DNA of 64,000 nt, taken from contig JADNRZ010000005.1 of the NCBI GenBank assembly GCA_015501605.1, positions 434,001-498,000 of the forward strand, read 5' to 3'. Under the pieces are notes generated by a model. It had not been told where the DNA came from and did not search any database. It saw only the letters and a list, made by a program, of their open reading frames with translations. Made by a program: the position numbers and the translations under genes. This DNA is from Panaeolus papilionaceus. Its lineage: Eukaryota; Basidiomycota; Agaricomycetes; Agaricales. Positions within the stretch are counted from its first letter, which is position 1, and each line of letters opens with the position of its first letter. Below are positions 24,943 to 36,300 of the stretch, piece by piece.

Positions 24943-27900
24943 TTGCCCCGAATACTAAGGATCGTTTTGTGGTGCTCACATTTTTGCCAAGCACCCTGAA
25001 CACGAGTTTTACGCACATTGATAGCTTTTCGACGTCTCAAATTGACCCCACACACGCGCATTACTTATATAAAAGCAATTAGCTGCAAGTAGCTGCGCTA
25101 CGACATTCTGTGATATCACCATTCCGCCACAGACATGAAGAAACAACCCCCACATCCAATACAGCCGGACAGCGGTACAAAGCCTACAGGAGATGCCGCA
25201 GCAAGTCCAAACCCGCCACCTTCATCGCCTCCGTCGGGGCGACAGTCGCCAAATTTGTCAGATCGGAGGGAGACTATTTTGAGTTTGGTGGAAATGTTAT
25301 TGGCGCAGGGCGACAATGCGAAAATGGGTGTGTCTGTTTTTCTATTAAATAATTTGGATATGTCTTATTAAACATACGCGTTCATTTGACCATTAGCGAA
25401 TCAGCCTCTTCCTAGTTTCGAAGACGATAAGGACGTTCGTATGTGATTATTCCAATTGCGGAGGTCTAGAAATTTCTGACCATTTGGATACTTAGCATCG
25501 GTGAATGAACATATCCAAGTTGCTGGTGCAGAGACATTTCTCAAGCTACAAAGGCAAGTGTGTCATTGTGTCTGCATGCATTCCCGAAATTTAATTGTCA
25601 ATTGTAGGAGGATCAATAACCTTGATAAAGAGGTATTCAATTCCAACCCTTCCATGACCAAGTAGAGTAAACTGTTTCTTATCTTTTAGCTCCGTAACTT
25701 TTCGAACGCTGCAAGGCAGCTAGGCAGCTCAGTTGCCATTCTTTCATCTGCGTTCCACCTTCGAGAACGTCTGGCTCAAGTTCTATTTCTGTATCATGAA
25801 AATGCCGCCGATCTATTCCCTCGAAAGGTGCAACACATTTCATTGGACTTTCCAGACGAATCACCAACATCCTCACGGCGTCGAAGAGGTCTCAAGCGGT
25901 TGAAGGGCAAGGCACAATTGCATCTGCCCCGACCTATTGTTACGCACAACTTGGACCCTGAAACGTTTCCAGACCAGCTGGAACTGTTATCCAAGGAAGT
26001 CTCGACGTTTGTACGCTGCTTGAATGAATTTCCCGAGTTTACCGATGAAGCCGTCAATGCTTCGATCTTGTCATTCACTGGAGACCTCAAGGTTGGTTGC
26101 TCCATTCCTTTGACGTCCATTTTACACTTTGGTTCATGGTATTTTGAATAGTATTGGTCTTCTTGCCTCAGGGAATACTCAGGTTCGTGTTTTCGATTGC
26201 ATTCTACACATCTATCCCTTTGTGCTAATTCGAACCCGAAATCCAGGCCAATTTCGTTTTCCGCCAGTACAGAGATACATTCATGACCTGTCAGCTGAGA
26301 TGGGCCAGCATTTCGACGAACTGACGTCGTCCTTGTCCATGTTTATTGAAGTTGGTTAGTCTCGATCATGCGCTGTCTACGTAAATAACTGTCTTTGACA
26401 TATGACTGACAATTCCTCTACTTGGGTGTAGGCGTCCCAACGATCCGATTCGCGCAAAAGCACGGAGCCAACAATTTGCTAAATCTCTCCACCGTAGCCA
26501 CTTTCTTCTCCGCTGTGACGGCTACAACCATGCAGTTCTCTTATGAGCTTGGCCAGAGCGGCATGTCTGATGCGGTCAATAGTTTCTGGTTCGCTTCACT
26601 CGTATTCAGCATCGCAGCTGCTGTCAACAGTCTATTGGGACTTACATGGAAACAGGCTATGTAGTAAGTGATAATCGTTTATTCCTATACTCCCTGTACT
26701 ATGGCGCTGATGAGGTATCGCTCCATTGCAGCCGGTCCCCCGGGCATCGTGTACCGTGGTGGGTTATGATGTGGATTAAACGTTCCCCCCTGGTATTCCT
26801 AGTCTTATCAGTCGCATGTTTCTCGATTGGTTTGTGCTGCTTTACATACGCCTCCCACCAGGTGTGTACACTTCAACGCCACCACAGTCATACCTCGCCT
26901 CGTGTTCCACGTCATAATTATTGTTAAAACACGTACTGACTTTCGATTTGTTTCGTGTCTGGACTTTTTGGTTTATTGCATCATAGGCTGCTGTTACGTC
27001 AACGATCACCACTGTTCTGACAGCATTCACGTCTTTCGGGCTTGCTGCCGTGTCAGCATGGTTCGCGTCAGAGAGATGGGCGTTTGCCAGACACAAGGGT
27101 CAGAAATGGCTCAGCGACGTTTTGAACGAAGGGACGGATAAATTTTTGGACCTCTCCGGCATCTCTGCGATCAGCAACGGCTGCATGTGGTTGTATAACC
27201 GCTGGGGCGTCTTCTGGGACTGGATAGCGCGCTTGTATACCGCGTTTATCCGACTGTGCACCTCTTGTTTCCGTGGATCTTGTTTGGGAGGCCGAACCGA
27301 CGACGTCGAGGCGTTTGCAGGGACTCCGCCCGATCCAGAACCGAGCCCTACATACCAGTACGACCCCAAGGAGTCTCTCAGCCCGATCAAACCTCGTACG
27401 TCTGACGCGACGGCAGTGATGAGCGAGCCTTCAGTCTCTGCTTCCCCTGTTTTGGGTGCTACCAATCTGAATTCACCTGTGGACAAGCTGTCTTTGAGTG
27501 ACAGCAATGCAGGCGGCGCTATTCCAACGTCCCCTACTAAACAGAGATGGCGCAAGGCTGTTTTGACGGTGGCGAAGAGGATCAACTCTGAACAGGGCAC
27601 AGGACCGAGTAGTTTCCCGCTTGGTGGCTCCACACCGGTCGGTATAGGCATAACTGCCAGTACCAGCAGTAGTGGAGAGAGAGGACGACCTGTACCGAAG
27701 AGACAGCGGACGACCAGCTCAAACTTTAATCCGTTTGGGACGTTCGATAATAGGCGCAAGGGAACTGACTTTATACCTGCTGTGACCACGAAGTCGAGGG
27801 TGGCCAGCTTGGTACCGAAATTAGTTGAGCTTGAACCGACTCAGGATTTGGCTGCTCATTCGGCGCTTGTGAGACATATGCAATTCTCTCCTGACGGCAG

Positions 27901-29482
27901 GTTTTTGGCGACTTCGAGGTATGGGATCATGATATATTCATGTGGCTTTGAATGCTCACCAACCTAACTTTACAGTTGGGATAAAACTTCAACCATTTTC
28001 GCTGTTGGGGTACGTTTTTTATTTTCTTAAAAAATTTGGTATTCATATTCTGTCTATGGCGTTTAGAATTCATGTGTACCATACAAAACTCTACCCCACG
28101 GTCAGAACTTTGTTGGTCAAGTAGCATGGTGAGCTTCCTTTTTAACCCATTTGCGCAGCATAGTTTTAAATATAAATTACAGGTCTCCTACAGGCCGTTA
28201 TCTCCTTACAAAGATAGCCAAAGGAGTCAAAGTTTGGACACCCGATGTATGTTGTTTTATAATCAAAAGAAAGGAAAGGAATACGTTTGCTGACCCCTTC
28301 ACAGGACGCCTTTTGTAAGAGGACTATCAACCGTGATAATGCCATTGAGACAATAACTTGGATGCCTGGTGAAGATGGTAAATGTTTAGAAGCCTTTCCA
28401 CGACCTGTAATGTTAATAATATGTTTCTATAGCCTTCTTGTCCGTCGAAGATTCAACAGTCGTTAAAATGGATCTGGATGGCAAGGTGAGCCTGCTGTTC
28501 CTCTATTACCTTGCGTGATCTGATGATCCCCACTGCAGATTTTGGATCAATACCAATTTACGAACGTTAAGCTTCATGATGTTGCGGTTACCCCTGACTC
28601 TATTCGCCTAATCGGTGTTGGTCCCCTTCTGCGGTCGCCTAACGGTTTGAAGCCTAGCAAATCAAGAACAGAGAAGAGGCTCATTGGTAAGTGACCAATC
28701 AGGTTTGAAAGGAATATCGTGTTCTGATATAAGTATTTTTTAGTTTACAACATGCTGACCAAGGAGGTTGAATGGTGCGTTGTATAATCTCACTCCAAAA
28801 AGCATCTTTGACCAATACGTCGTGCCTTTCTTTAGTCTAGTTCCTATGTTAGAAGACGTGAGAGACGTTACTCTCACCCAAACTAATAGACATGGCATCG
28901 CTGTTCTGGTCAGCTATGAGCACAAGGTTAGTACCTGGCATCCACTGCACTGCCCCTCTATTGTTGGATACTCAATATGTATCTTGTAGGCTGCACCTCA
29001 GCTATGGAAGCTAGAACTCGTTAAGGACAAGGACAGCACAAACCTCGTTGGGCGACTCGCGCTACGGTATGTAGTTGCTTCATGTGTCCAAGAGAACACG
29101 CATTGATTTCTACTCTAGACACACATATATGCCCAAGGTACCTGTTGATTTTGCGGGACCCAGTTACTTCGGTGGACGGAACAACGAACTCGTGCTCTGC
29201 GCTGGAAAAGGTCCGCGACCTTTTTACCCCAACATATTCGTCCCAGACTGACAATCGTTCTACGTTCTTAGCTGGAGATATCCACATATGGGATCAAGAA
29301 TCAGCTTCTCTTCTCCACTTCATCCGTGGTCAACAACTCGGAGGCGATCTTACATGCATAGCATGGAACCCAGCAGCGGAAGATCCATACATGTTCGCAG
29401 CAGGCAGTCACGACGGTGCTGTTCGTATCTGGACGCGGCATCACGAAATTGAGCACGATGACGACGACGACAATATGGCTCT
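24943..29482 (+). repeat. Segmental duplication, copy 1
   Basis: Starting at TTGCCCCGAATACTAAGG and ending in CAATATGGCTCT, this segment matches 54706-59211 in the same orientation, introns included, about 29.8 kb away. It contains the promoter with a TATATAAAAG box near 25067 and nearly the whole membrane/WD40 gene. Outside these limits the two loci share nothing obvious. Confidence 0.9.
25063..25078 (+). promoter_or_regulatory. TATA-like box of the membrane/WD40 gene
   Basis: TTACTTATATAAAAGC lies about 65 bases upstream of the start codon at 25135. The duplicate locus carries TTACTCATATATAGAGC at the equivalent place, so the element is largely kept in both copies. Confidence 0.5.
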
Positions 29483-29774
29483 CACCCTGGAAGCTACCCC
29501 AACCAATCGGGATGGACCCACAGAATTCCCTTCCGTGCATCGAGTATTCACAGCTTCACCTTATCAGATGTCGGACTACAACGCAGGCCAAAGCGTTAAT
29601 CCTACACCCTCTGGGAGCTCGGATGTGCTGGACGACTTTCAATCCAGTCTCTCCAGGACCAGGGAAAGCTCAGCGGCACCCGAAGACTCTCAGTCTCATT
29701 TCTCGCACAGACGTACACCATCCCTTTCCGTTTTGACGCACGGCGAATACACTAGCAGGGATATGAACACCTAA
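25135..29774 (+). CDS. Four-helix membrane protein with C-terminal WD40 domain (copy 1, full length)
   Basis: About twenty short exons from MKKQPPHPIQPDSG to the stop at 29774. A Pro/Ser-rich start leads into a helical region (VNEHIQVAGAETFLKLQRRI, LDKELRNFSNAARQLGSSVA). Four hydrophobic segments follow, around NLLNLSTVATFFSAVTAT, SFWFASLVFSIAAAVNSLLG, SPLVFLVLSVACFSIGLCCF and TVLTAFTSFGLAAVSAWF. After a variable stretch and a long Ser/Thr/Pro linker, WD40 repeats begin at HSALVRHMQFSPDGRFLATS. They continue through VAWSPTGRYLLTKIAKGVKVW, AIETITWMPGEDAFLSVED, VKMDLDGKILDQYQF, PSYFGGRNNELVLCAGKAGD, and end CIAWNPAAEDPYMFAAGSHD. The repeat order and wording resemble the WDR26/Gid7 propeller, but the N-terminal LisH/CTLH region of that family is not seen. 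A Ser-rich tail of about 110 residues ends the protein. Intron 25554-25607 uses a GC donor. Function unknown; membrane location inferred. Confidence 0.75.
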
Positions 29775-30333
29775 TTCACAACCTTATTATGACCTTAACG
29801 GCGACGACACTTTATGATTTTTCAGCGGATTAGATTGGATGGATCTTGTGGTGGATTTCTTAAGGTTTAAGCTCTTTTTCTCTTCGTTCTTTTTTTATTA
29901 TCTGGCATCCTTAATAGCTTAACAAATGACTAACACAATAACGGTGTATTTTTTCCTTGTAAAATTCGGGTTCAAACAAAACACGCACTAAAATTACAAC
30001 ATAGCGACTACGTATTACTACCAGCTTTTACAGTGTCATTTAGTTTAAAGTATGTAACCTTCGGAAATTTCTTCCGATTTTAAATTGTATGTCCTTTATG
30101 GTGATCCTATAGTGCCACAAGAGACTCATGAGTTGTTGGGCGACGATGATGATATCAATGAATTATGCCAAATGTTGCTACAAACTAGAAGTACAATCCT
30201 ATGTAACCCAAATGCGAAAAACTTAGATGGTGCCAAAAATCTAGGATGGAGGGTATCAAAACAAGATAGCAAAAAATGATCATACTAAAGCCTAAGATTA
30301 GAATGTCTAGAATAGTTAAAGGAGACGACACGA
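29775..30333. other. Convergent 3' intergenic region
   Basis: AT-rich, about 560 bases between the stops of the WD40 gene and the large minus-strand gene. It probably holds both 3' UTRs and poly(A) sites. No gene seen. Confidence 0.5.
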
Positions 30334-33300
30334 CTATGATGATGGTGGTGGTGGTTCTAGGGAAATAGGAGAAAGTAAAAGATCATTGTCGACAAAGGCC
30401 ACGTCATCATCGTCTCCGAATTGTTGGTCAAACTCTTCAAGCAAGTCCATTGTCTCCTTTGCCACGGATTGCAGAGCCTGGTGAGGCGACCAAGTCTGCG
30501 GCGCTGCGACATCATCACTGGATGACGATGCACCGGGCATGGGCAGAAGCACATCATAACCTAGGTACGCTTGAACACCTCGGATCCTGTGGTAGGTCGC
30601 CTGAACAAGGACGATGGATTTAATGTTGCTTGCAAGTGTGGGGCTCTTCTCCCCATCCTTCGCGTGGAGCGGCTTTAGGCCGCCTGGGAGCCCAATCCCA
30701 ATCATAGGCGAAGAGATAGGAGCAAAGGCGGAGGCTGATGTTGGGCCTAGGTGGACGATTTTAGGCAGGCCCTGTGGTCGGTCTACAGGACTGATAGGGG
30801 ACATTTGATACCCAGCCCTCCTGATGTTGGTAGTTGGTATCTCCAAAGTAGGAACAGGAAGCAAACTACTGGATGTGGATGCCTTCAAGAGTGGAGAAGA
30901 GTCAGGGGAATGAGAAAGTGGGCTTCCTATGCCTGATAACCTGATTCGATTTTTGGCAAACACTGTAGACACTCTGCGGCTTCCAGCAGACTTTGGAATG
31001 GGGGTAAGCGACCCTTTCATTTGCTGGACCCTAAGCTCCTGATTGAGGTCGACAACCTTTTCGATGACAAGGAGCTTGAGACTCGTTCGCAGTGGGGATC
31101 GATAGGCACAAACGAACTCCAGCATAGACCACAGGGTGTAGTCAATCAGTCGGGGTCTAGATATCCGCATGAATGATCTCTGTGAAAAGGTAGAGCCGGG
31201 TCGTCCAATACTGTGGGCGATTGACAAATGCGAGCCTGATTGCGGGAGATCAAATGTGGGGGTCTTTGGAGACCCTGTGGGTGTATTGACGGCCGAGTTG
31301 ACCTCGTTTTTGAACGCAAATGCAGCATTGCCTTCTGCAAGCATCGACTTGAGGAAAATAGTAATCCTCTCCCAGATACCCAAACCAGGAATAGAATCAA
31401 TGTCAACTGCTCCTCGGATGATGACAACCTTGAGAGTTTGCAGTGCCATCATAAAGGTAGGAAGGTGAGACCGCCAGAATGACCCTTCGGCGCGGTCCTT
31501 GTCAGTATTCTTGGACCTGAACGAGCCACCGAGGCCTTTGAGCCCACGTCTCGCCGTCTCGTCCTCCTTCCTGCTCTGTTGGCAGGCACTCATAACGTAG
31601 GCCAAAATCCGGATCCAGGTGTTGACAAGAGCCTTACGATGCCCTTCCGTTCTCATCCCATCTGCAACGATACTGCTTTGTGTCTTCAGGGCGAGGGCGA
31701 AAGGGAAAATGACTGCGGCCAAATAGGTATACGTCGGTGGTCGCCTTTCCAACTCGGCAAAGACATCGACGTCCTTGAAGAAGACCGACTCCGCTAGGAG
31801 TTTAATGAGGACCGGCCTGCAAGGCAGAGTCACCAGGCGTCCTTCGGAGGCTGCGAGATCACAAGCTGCCAGGCCTGCAGTACAAATCTCGTTGACGACC
31901 ACCTCTGCAAAATGAGGGTCGCTGGCATAACTTGGTACCTGAGTAAGCTTCAGAACTGTCTCAAAGACGCCCGTGAAGTCGACCACGACCATGTACGAGT
32001 GCAAAATCGGGGCAACATCCCGCAGGAACGCCACGACGGCCTTGACTTGAATATCCGGTCGAATCAGCAGCATGGAAACGAATTCACTGAGGTATGTAGC
32101 GAGCGGTGAATAATTGCTTTCCGAGGCATCCTTAAGGAGACTCTTGAGCACCTCCAAAGCTTGTCGCGTTGTAGCAAGAGATAACTGGCCTCCTGCTTTG
32201 CCAAACGCATAGGTCATATGAAGATAATCCATCCTCATAGCTCTGGAATCGCAAGGCCCACGGGAGGAGTCTACAGGTGCATCTTCTGAGGTTGAAGGAA
32301 CAAAAGTGGAGGTTTCGTCGCGGTGAATAATTCTTGAGGCGATGTCCGTGCCCTTGGTCCTGGCAAATGTTCTGAGAAGGATCGTGGCCAACGCCTGAAT
32401 CCCATCTGACAAAACAGTTTTCGCAGATCCAGAGGTGTTGTAAAGGTACGGCGTCAACAACCGCAAGAGTCGGAAGAAATGCTGGGCTCTGGATATCGTC
32501 ACGTCGTGCGCGATGACAGTCAAGAAAAGGCGAATAAAGTTGTCCATGCTGAGTCGACTGGATTCGTATTCGTCGGGAAGCTGGAACGACATCTGCAATC
32601 CCGTCTGGGATTCCACTCTGCGCACGGCAGCCAAAAAGGTTTGTGGCTTCTCGTCCGCCGTATGAATCATCAAGGCTGCCCTCTCCTGCGACTTGTTGGC
32701 GTTGTGAATTCCTGCCACATCAATGGTAGACGAGGGTCCTTTATTGAGGGACAAAAAAAGGTCGTAGACCCCCTTCGCGAACCAGTCCCCGTCCAACTCT
32801 GGGAGCATTGCCAGTTGTCCGATGGTATCGATGCTTTGGAAGAGGAATGCCTCCTTGTGCAGGGCGTAGAACCTGTTGACTGCATATTCGATGGCAGCTC
32901 TGATACCAGGGTGGTTAGGTTTCTCCGTGTACACCTTCATAAGAGCGGACATAAACAGGTTGTAGCCATTCCCAGACGTAAACATGCGCCTGAAACGCGT
33001 GGTAGCAACCATATACGCTATAAAAGAAAAAATGAGCAAAAGAACTCCCAAAAAACACAAAAATCATACCTATTAGAACCTGACTGACGATATTAATATC
33101 ATCACCATGAGCCACCAGCGCCTTATTCAACCCATCCACCAAAACCACCAACTCCTGTCGATCACTCGAATGCCTCGACATGCACCTAAAAATCTGTGCA
33201 ACCAACAACACATAACTCCGACTCAACACCAACGACAACACCTCAACCGTATCATTCCTCAACGAAGGTTGCACACCCGACCTAGGCTTCCTCGGCATAA

Positions 33301-36300
33301 AATCCCGCATCTCCAGCTCCCTATCTGTCATGTCCTGCGCCAAACTCGGCAGAACGAGCCTCGACATGTTTTTTCGGATGATTTGGACATCATGATAGTT
33401 CCTCTTGATCATGCTCAAAAAGAGCAGATTCTGCGATACCCTGATCATCGTAATCGAAATCAAACTGGACGGAACAGGCTCGAACGGGTCATCGTTGGGT
33501 CCTATTTCCCTAGGGAACATCGGGCCTTTGGGTGCACCAGACTGGAACCACAACGACCCCGTCGGGATGAGGAAATGGTCCAACTTGGACCTCCTTATCT
33601 CGCGCATCGTCATACCGCTAACCTGAATCGTCAACCTATCCAACACACTGACAACAAGCGCGTAATCCCGAAGCGTCTCAGGCACATCCAGCTGCCTCGA
33701 CGAATACTTGAGGAACCCAGCCAGATTATTGAATATATTGTGCGTCAGCGGCGGGGCAGAATCCGATGAACGTGCAAAAGCGACGAGAAACATGTCGATG
33801 CAAATTCGATATCTTTGTGTTCGCCACTGAGGAGGTCCAAGATGGGCCGAGTGAGCAAGGCGGGGTCGTTGCGCATCAGATCGATAATCGTCGTACGCGC
33901 CGTCGAAGCAATGACGAAATTCCGGTCATGCACCATGCTAATGAGCCTCAAAAACACCTGCGTCAAAGGGGGTACGAACACCGCTCTCCTCTTCGTCGTA
34001 TTCACCGGCCCACCCGAGCTCGAATTCCTCCTCACCACCGCGCTCGCATTCGCCGACACCTCATCCAAAGGGGACAAATTCTCCCTAAACGCGCGGGGTT
34101 TTCTCGGTGACGGCACAGGACTCGCCTGAGGCGAGCCACTCCCACTTCCTCCTGCACCCGCATTGAAAATATCTGTCGTGCCCACATCCAACCTCTCCGC
34201 CTGATTCACAGGAAGAATCGACAACGGCGTCCTAATCCACTCCTCTCTCGGATCAGGCTCAGCCCCGTTCTCCTCTGCCCACCCCAGTTCCGCCAGTCTC
34301 TTCTTCAACTCGAGCGGCACGTCATTCTTATCCGTGTCCTCATTCGCTTCTTCCATGTGCACATACAAACTGCTTCCCATGTCCGTAGCGAGGAACGGGA
34401 GAGGCGGACGTGCGAGTTTGAATGGGCGATGGTTGCGGTCGCTCAAGAAGTTTTGAGACATGATTTGGAAGCGCCAATTGGTGAGAATGGCGATTTTGCG
34501 TACGGCTTCTTGTCGTGTTTGTTCGTCGGATCTACGGATGGAAAATTAAAATCTTGGATTTGTCAAATAGAGTAAATTGAACATACGTCTGCAAATCCAC
34601 CTCTATCAGCGCAAGGAGGTCAATAGGCGTCTTCTCCGCACACTGCATCAACAAAAAACAAGCCTAAATTCAAGCAGTATCACATCAGCTCTCCTCAGCT
34701 TTACACATTACGAAAAGGCAAAGCATACCGCAGCCGTCGTCCCCGCATCCACATTATCAAACAAACAATACTGCCACAACACAGGTCCCAGGCTCACACA
34801 ATGCTCTTGCGTGACCAGCGTCGACACCGACACGAACAGCTTGAGCGCTTTCGAGATGTACCCATTCGTTAATGAGTCGAGGAGCTTGCGGTACTCTGCG
34901 AATGCAGCGGATAGGTCGAGGAATTTAGGGCTGGGGTCGGTGCCTGCTGAGGTTGAAGCTGAAGTTGAGGTGGAGGGTTGGAGGGAGGTTGAGGAGGGAG
35001 GTTTGATTAGGCCTGCTGCGAGCATTGAAGTGTGGCGCTATGATTGTAACATATCAGTCAGTCTCGATGTGTAAATGGGGGGGTACATATTGACGGAGAG
35101 AGCTACCTTGTTCGCCTGTTGTACCCCCTCCTCCGCAGCAGCATACAATCCTCCTATCCTCTCAACCGCAACATCCACATCCTTCTCCAAATCTCCAAAA
35201 TGGTCTTCAACGCAATACACCTCGAACCATGTGAGCATGCGGGATAACCATGGAGCTCTGTAAGGAAATAAAGTTTTAGACAAACGAAAAACAAAAAAAA
35301 AAGGAGAGGGGGAGGGGGAAAGTCGGGGAAAAAACGAAACTCACGCCTTCGTACTCCTCCCAAACAACCTCACCTCCCTAAACAGCATCCCCACCAACAT
35401 CCTCAACACCACAGACAACGACCCCACCTTCTCCTTCGCCTCAATCACCAACCACAACCGCGCCTCCAGCGCCATACAAAACCGCATCGTGTCCCCGAAC
35501 CATGCATCCGTGCCCTTCGAGTCGCCAGAGTGCTCCTTGAGGTGCCGCAGCCGCTGGATCGCTGCGATGACCTCGCAGAGGAGAACGAGCTGGCCTAGCC
35601 TCGCTGTGCCGCCTATCCCTCCCCCACCCCCACCAACACTACCACTCCTCGAAGCCCCACCACCATCCCACAACAAAGCCGTACAAATCATCTCCACGTC
35701 CCGCGTCCAATAATCAGGCACATACTTAGCATGAGCTTCAATTGTACAGAGGTGGTTGACGACGACGACCTCCTTGTCCGATGCCGAGAGTGCGAAGAGG
35801 GGTTTGAAGAATATGACTGGGTATGTCCTTGAGAGGGCCGTTAGGAGCGATGAGAGCGGCGGGTAGGGGTAAGGAGGGGGGGTATTGGTTAGGTGCTGTT
35901 GGGTGAGTTAGTTCGTGTTTATACTTTATTTTTCATTCGTGTAATGGGGCAAAAGACCTACATCGTTGATAACAGGAAACAAAAGCATAAAAATCGGCTT
36001 TCTAACATCTTCGGGACAATTCTTGAGCAGGGAATGAAATACGGGGAGTGAGACGTCCCAGCCGGCTGTAATCTTGTCACATTTGCATCAGCTTTCTTAT
36101 CCACACTAAAAATCCAAGGCAAAGGGAAGGGACTTACGATTCCCCTCAGCGTCCTCTCCAACGCCTCTCTCCACCCCCCTCCAGAACCCCTCCACCACCC
36201 ACACATAACCCCCACAGCCCACCTCACCGCAAACTGCATGCTCGTCGCAGGATTATTATTCCCTCTCCCCGTGGAAGTGCTGCTCGCCAGCGCCACGGGC

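Noticed and set aside
33107..33769. Plus-strand open frame of 220 codons, His/Arg/Gln-rich
   Set aside because: It is the antisense shadow of a clearly coding minus-strand exon of the large helical gene.
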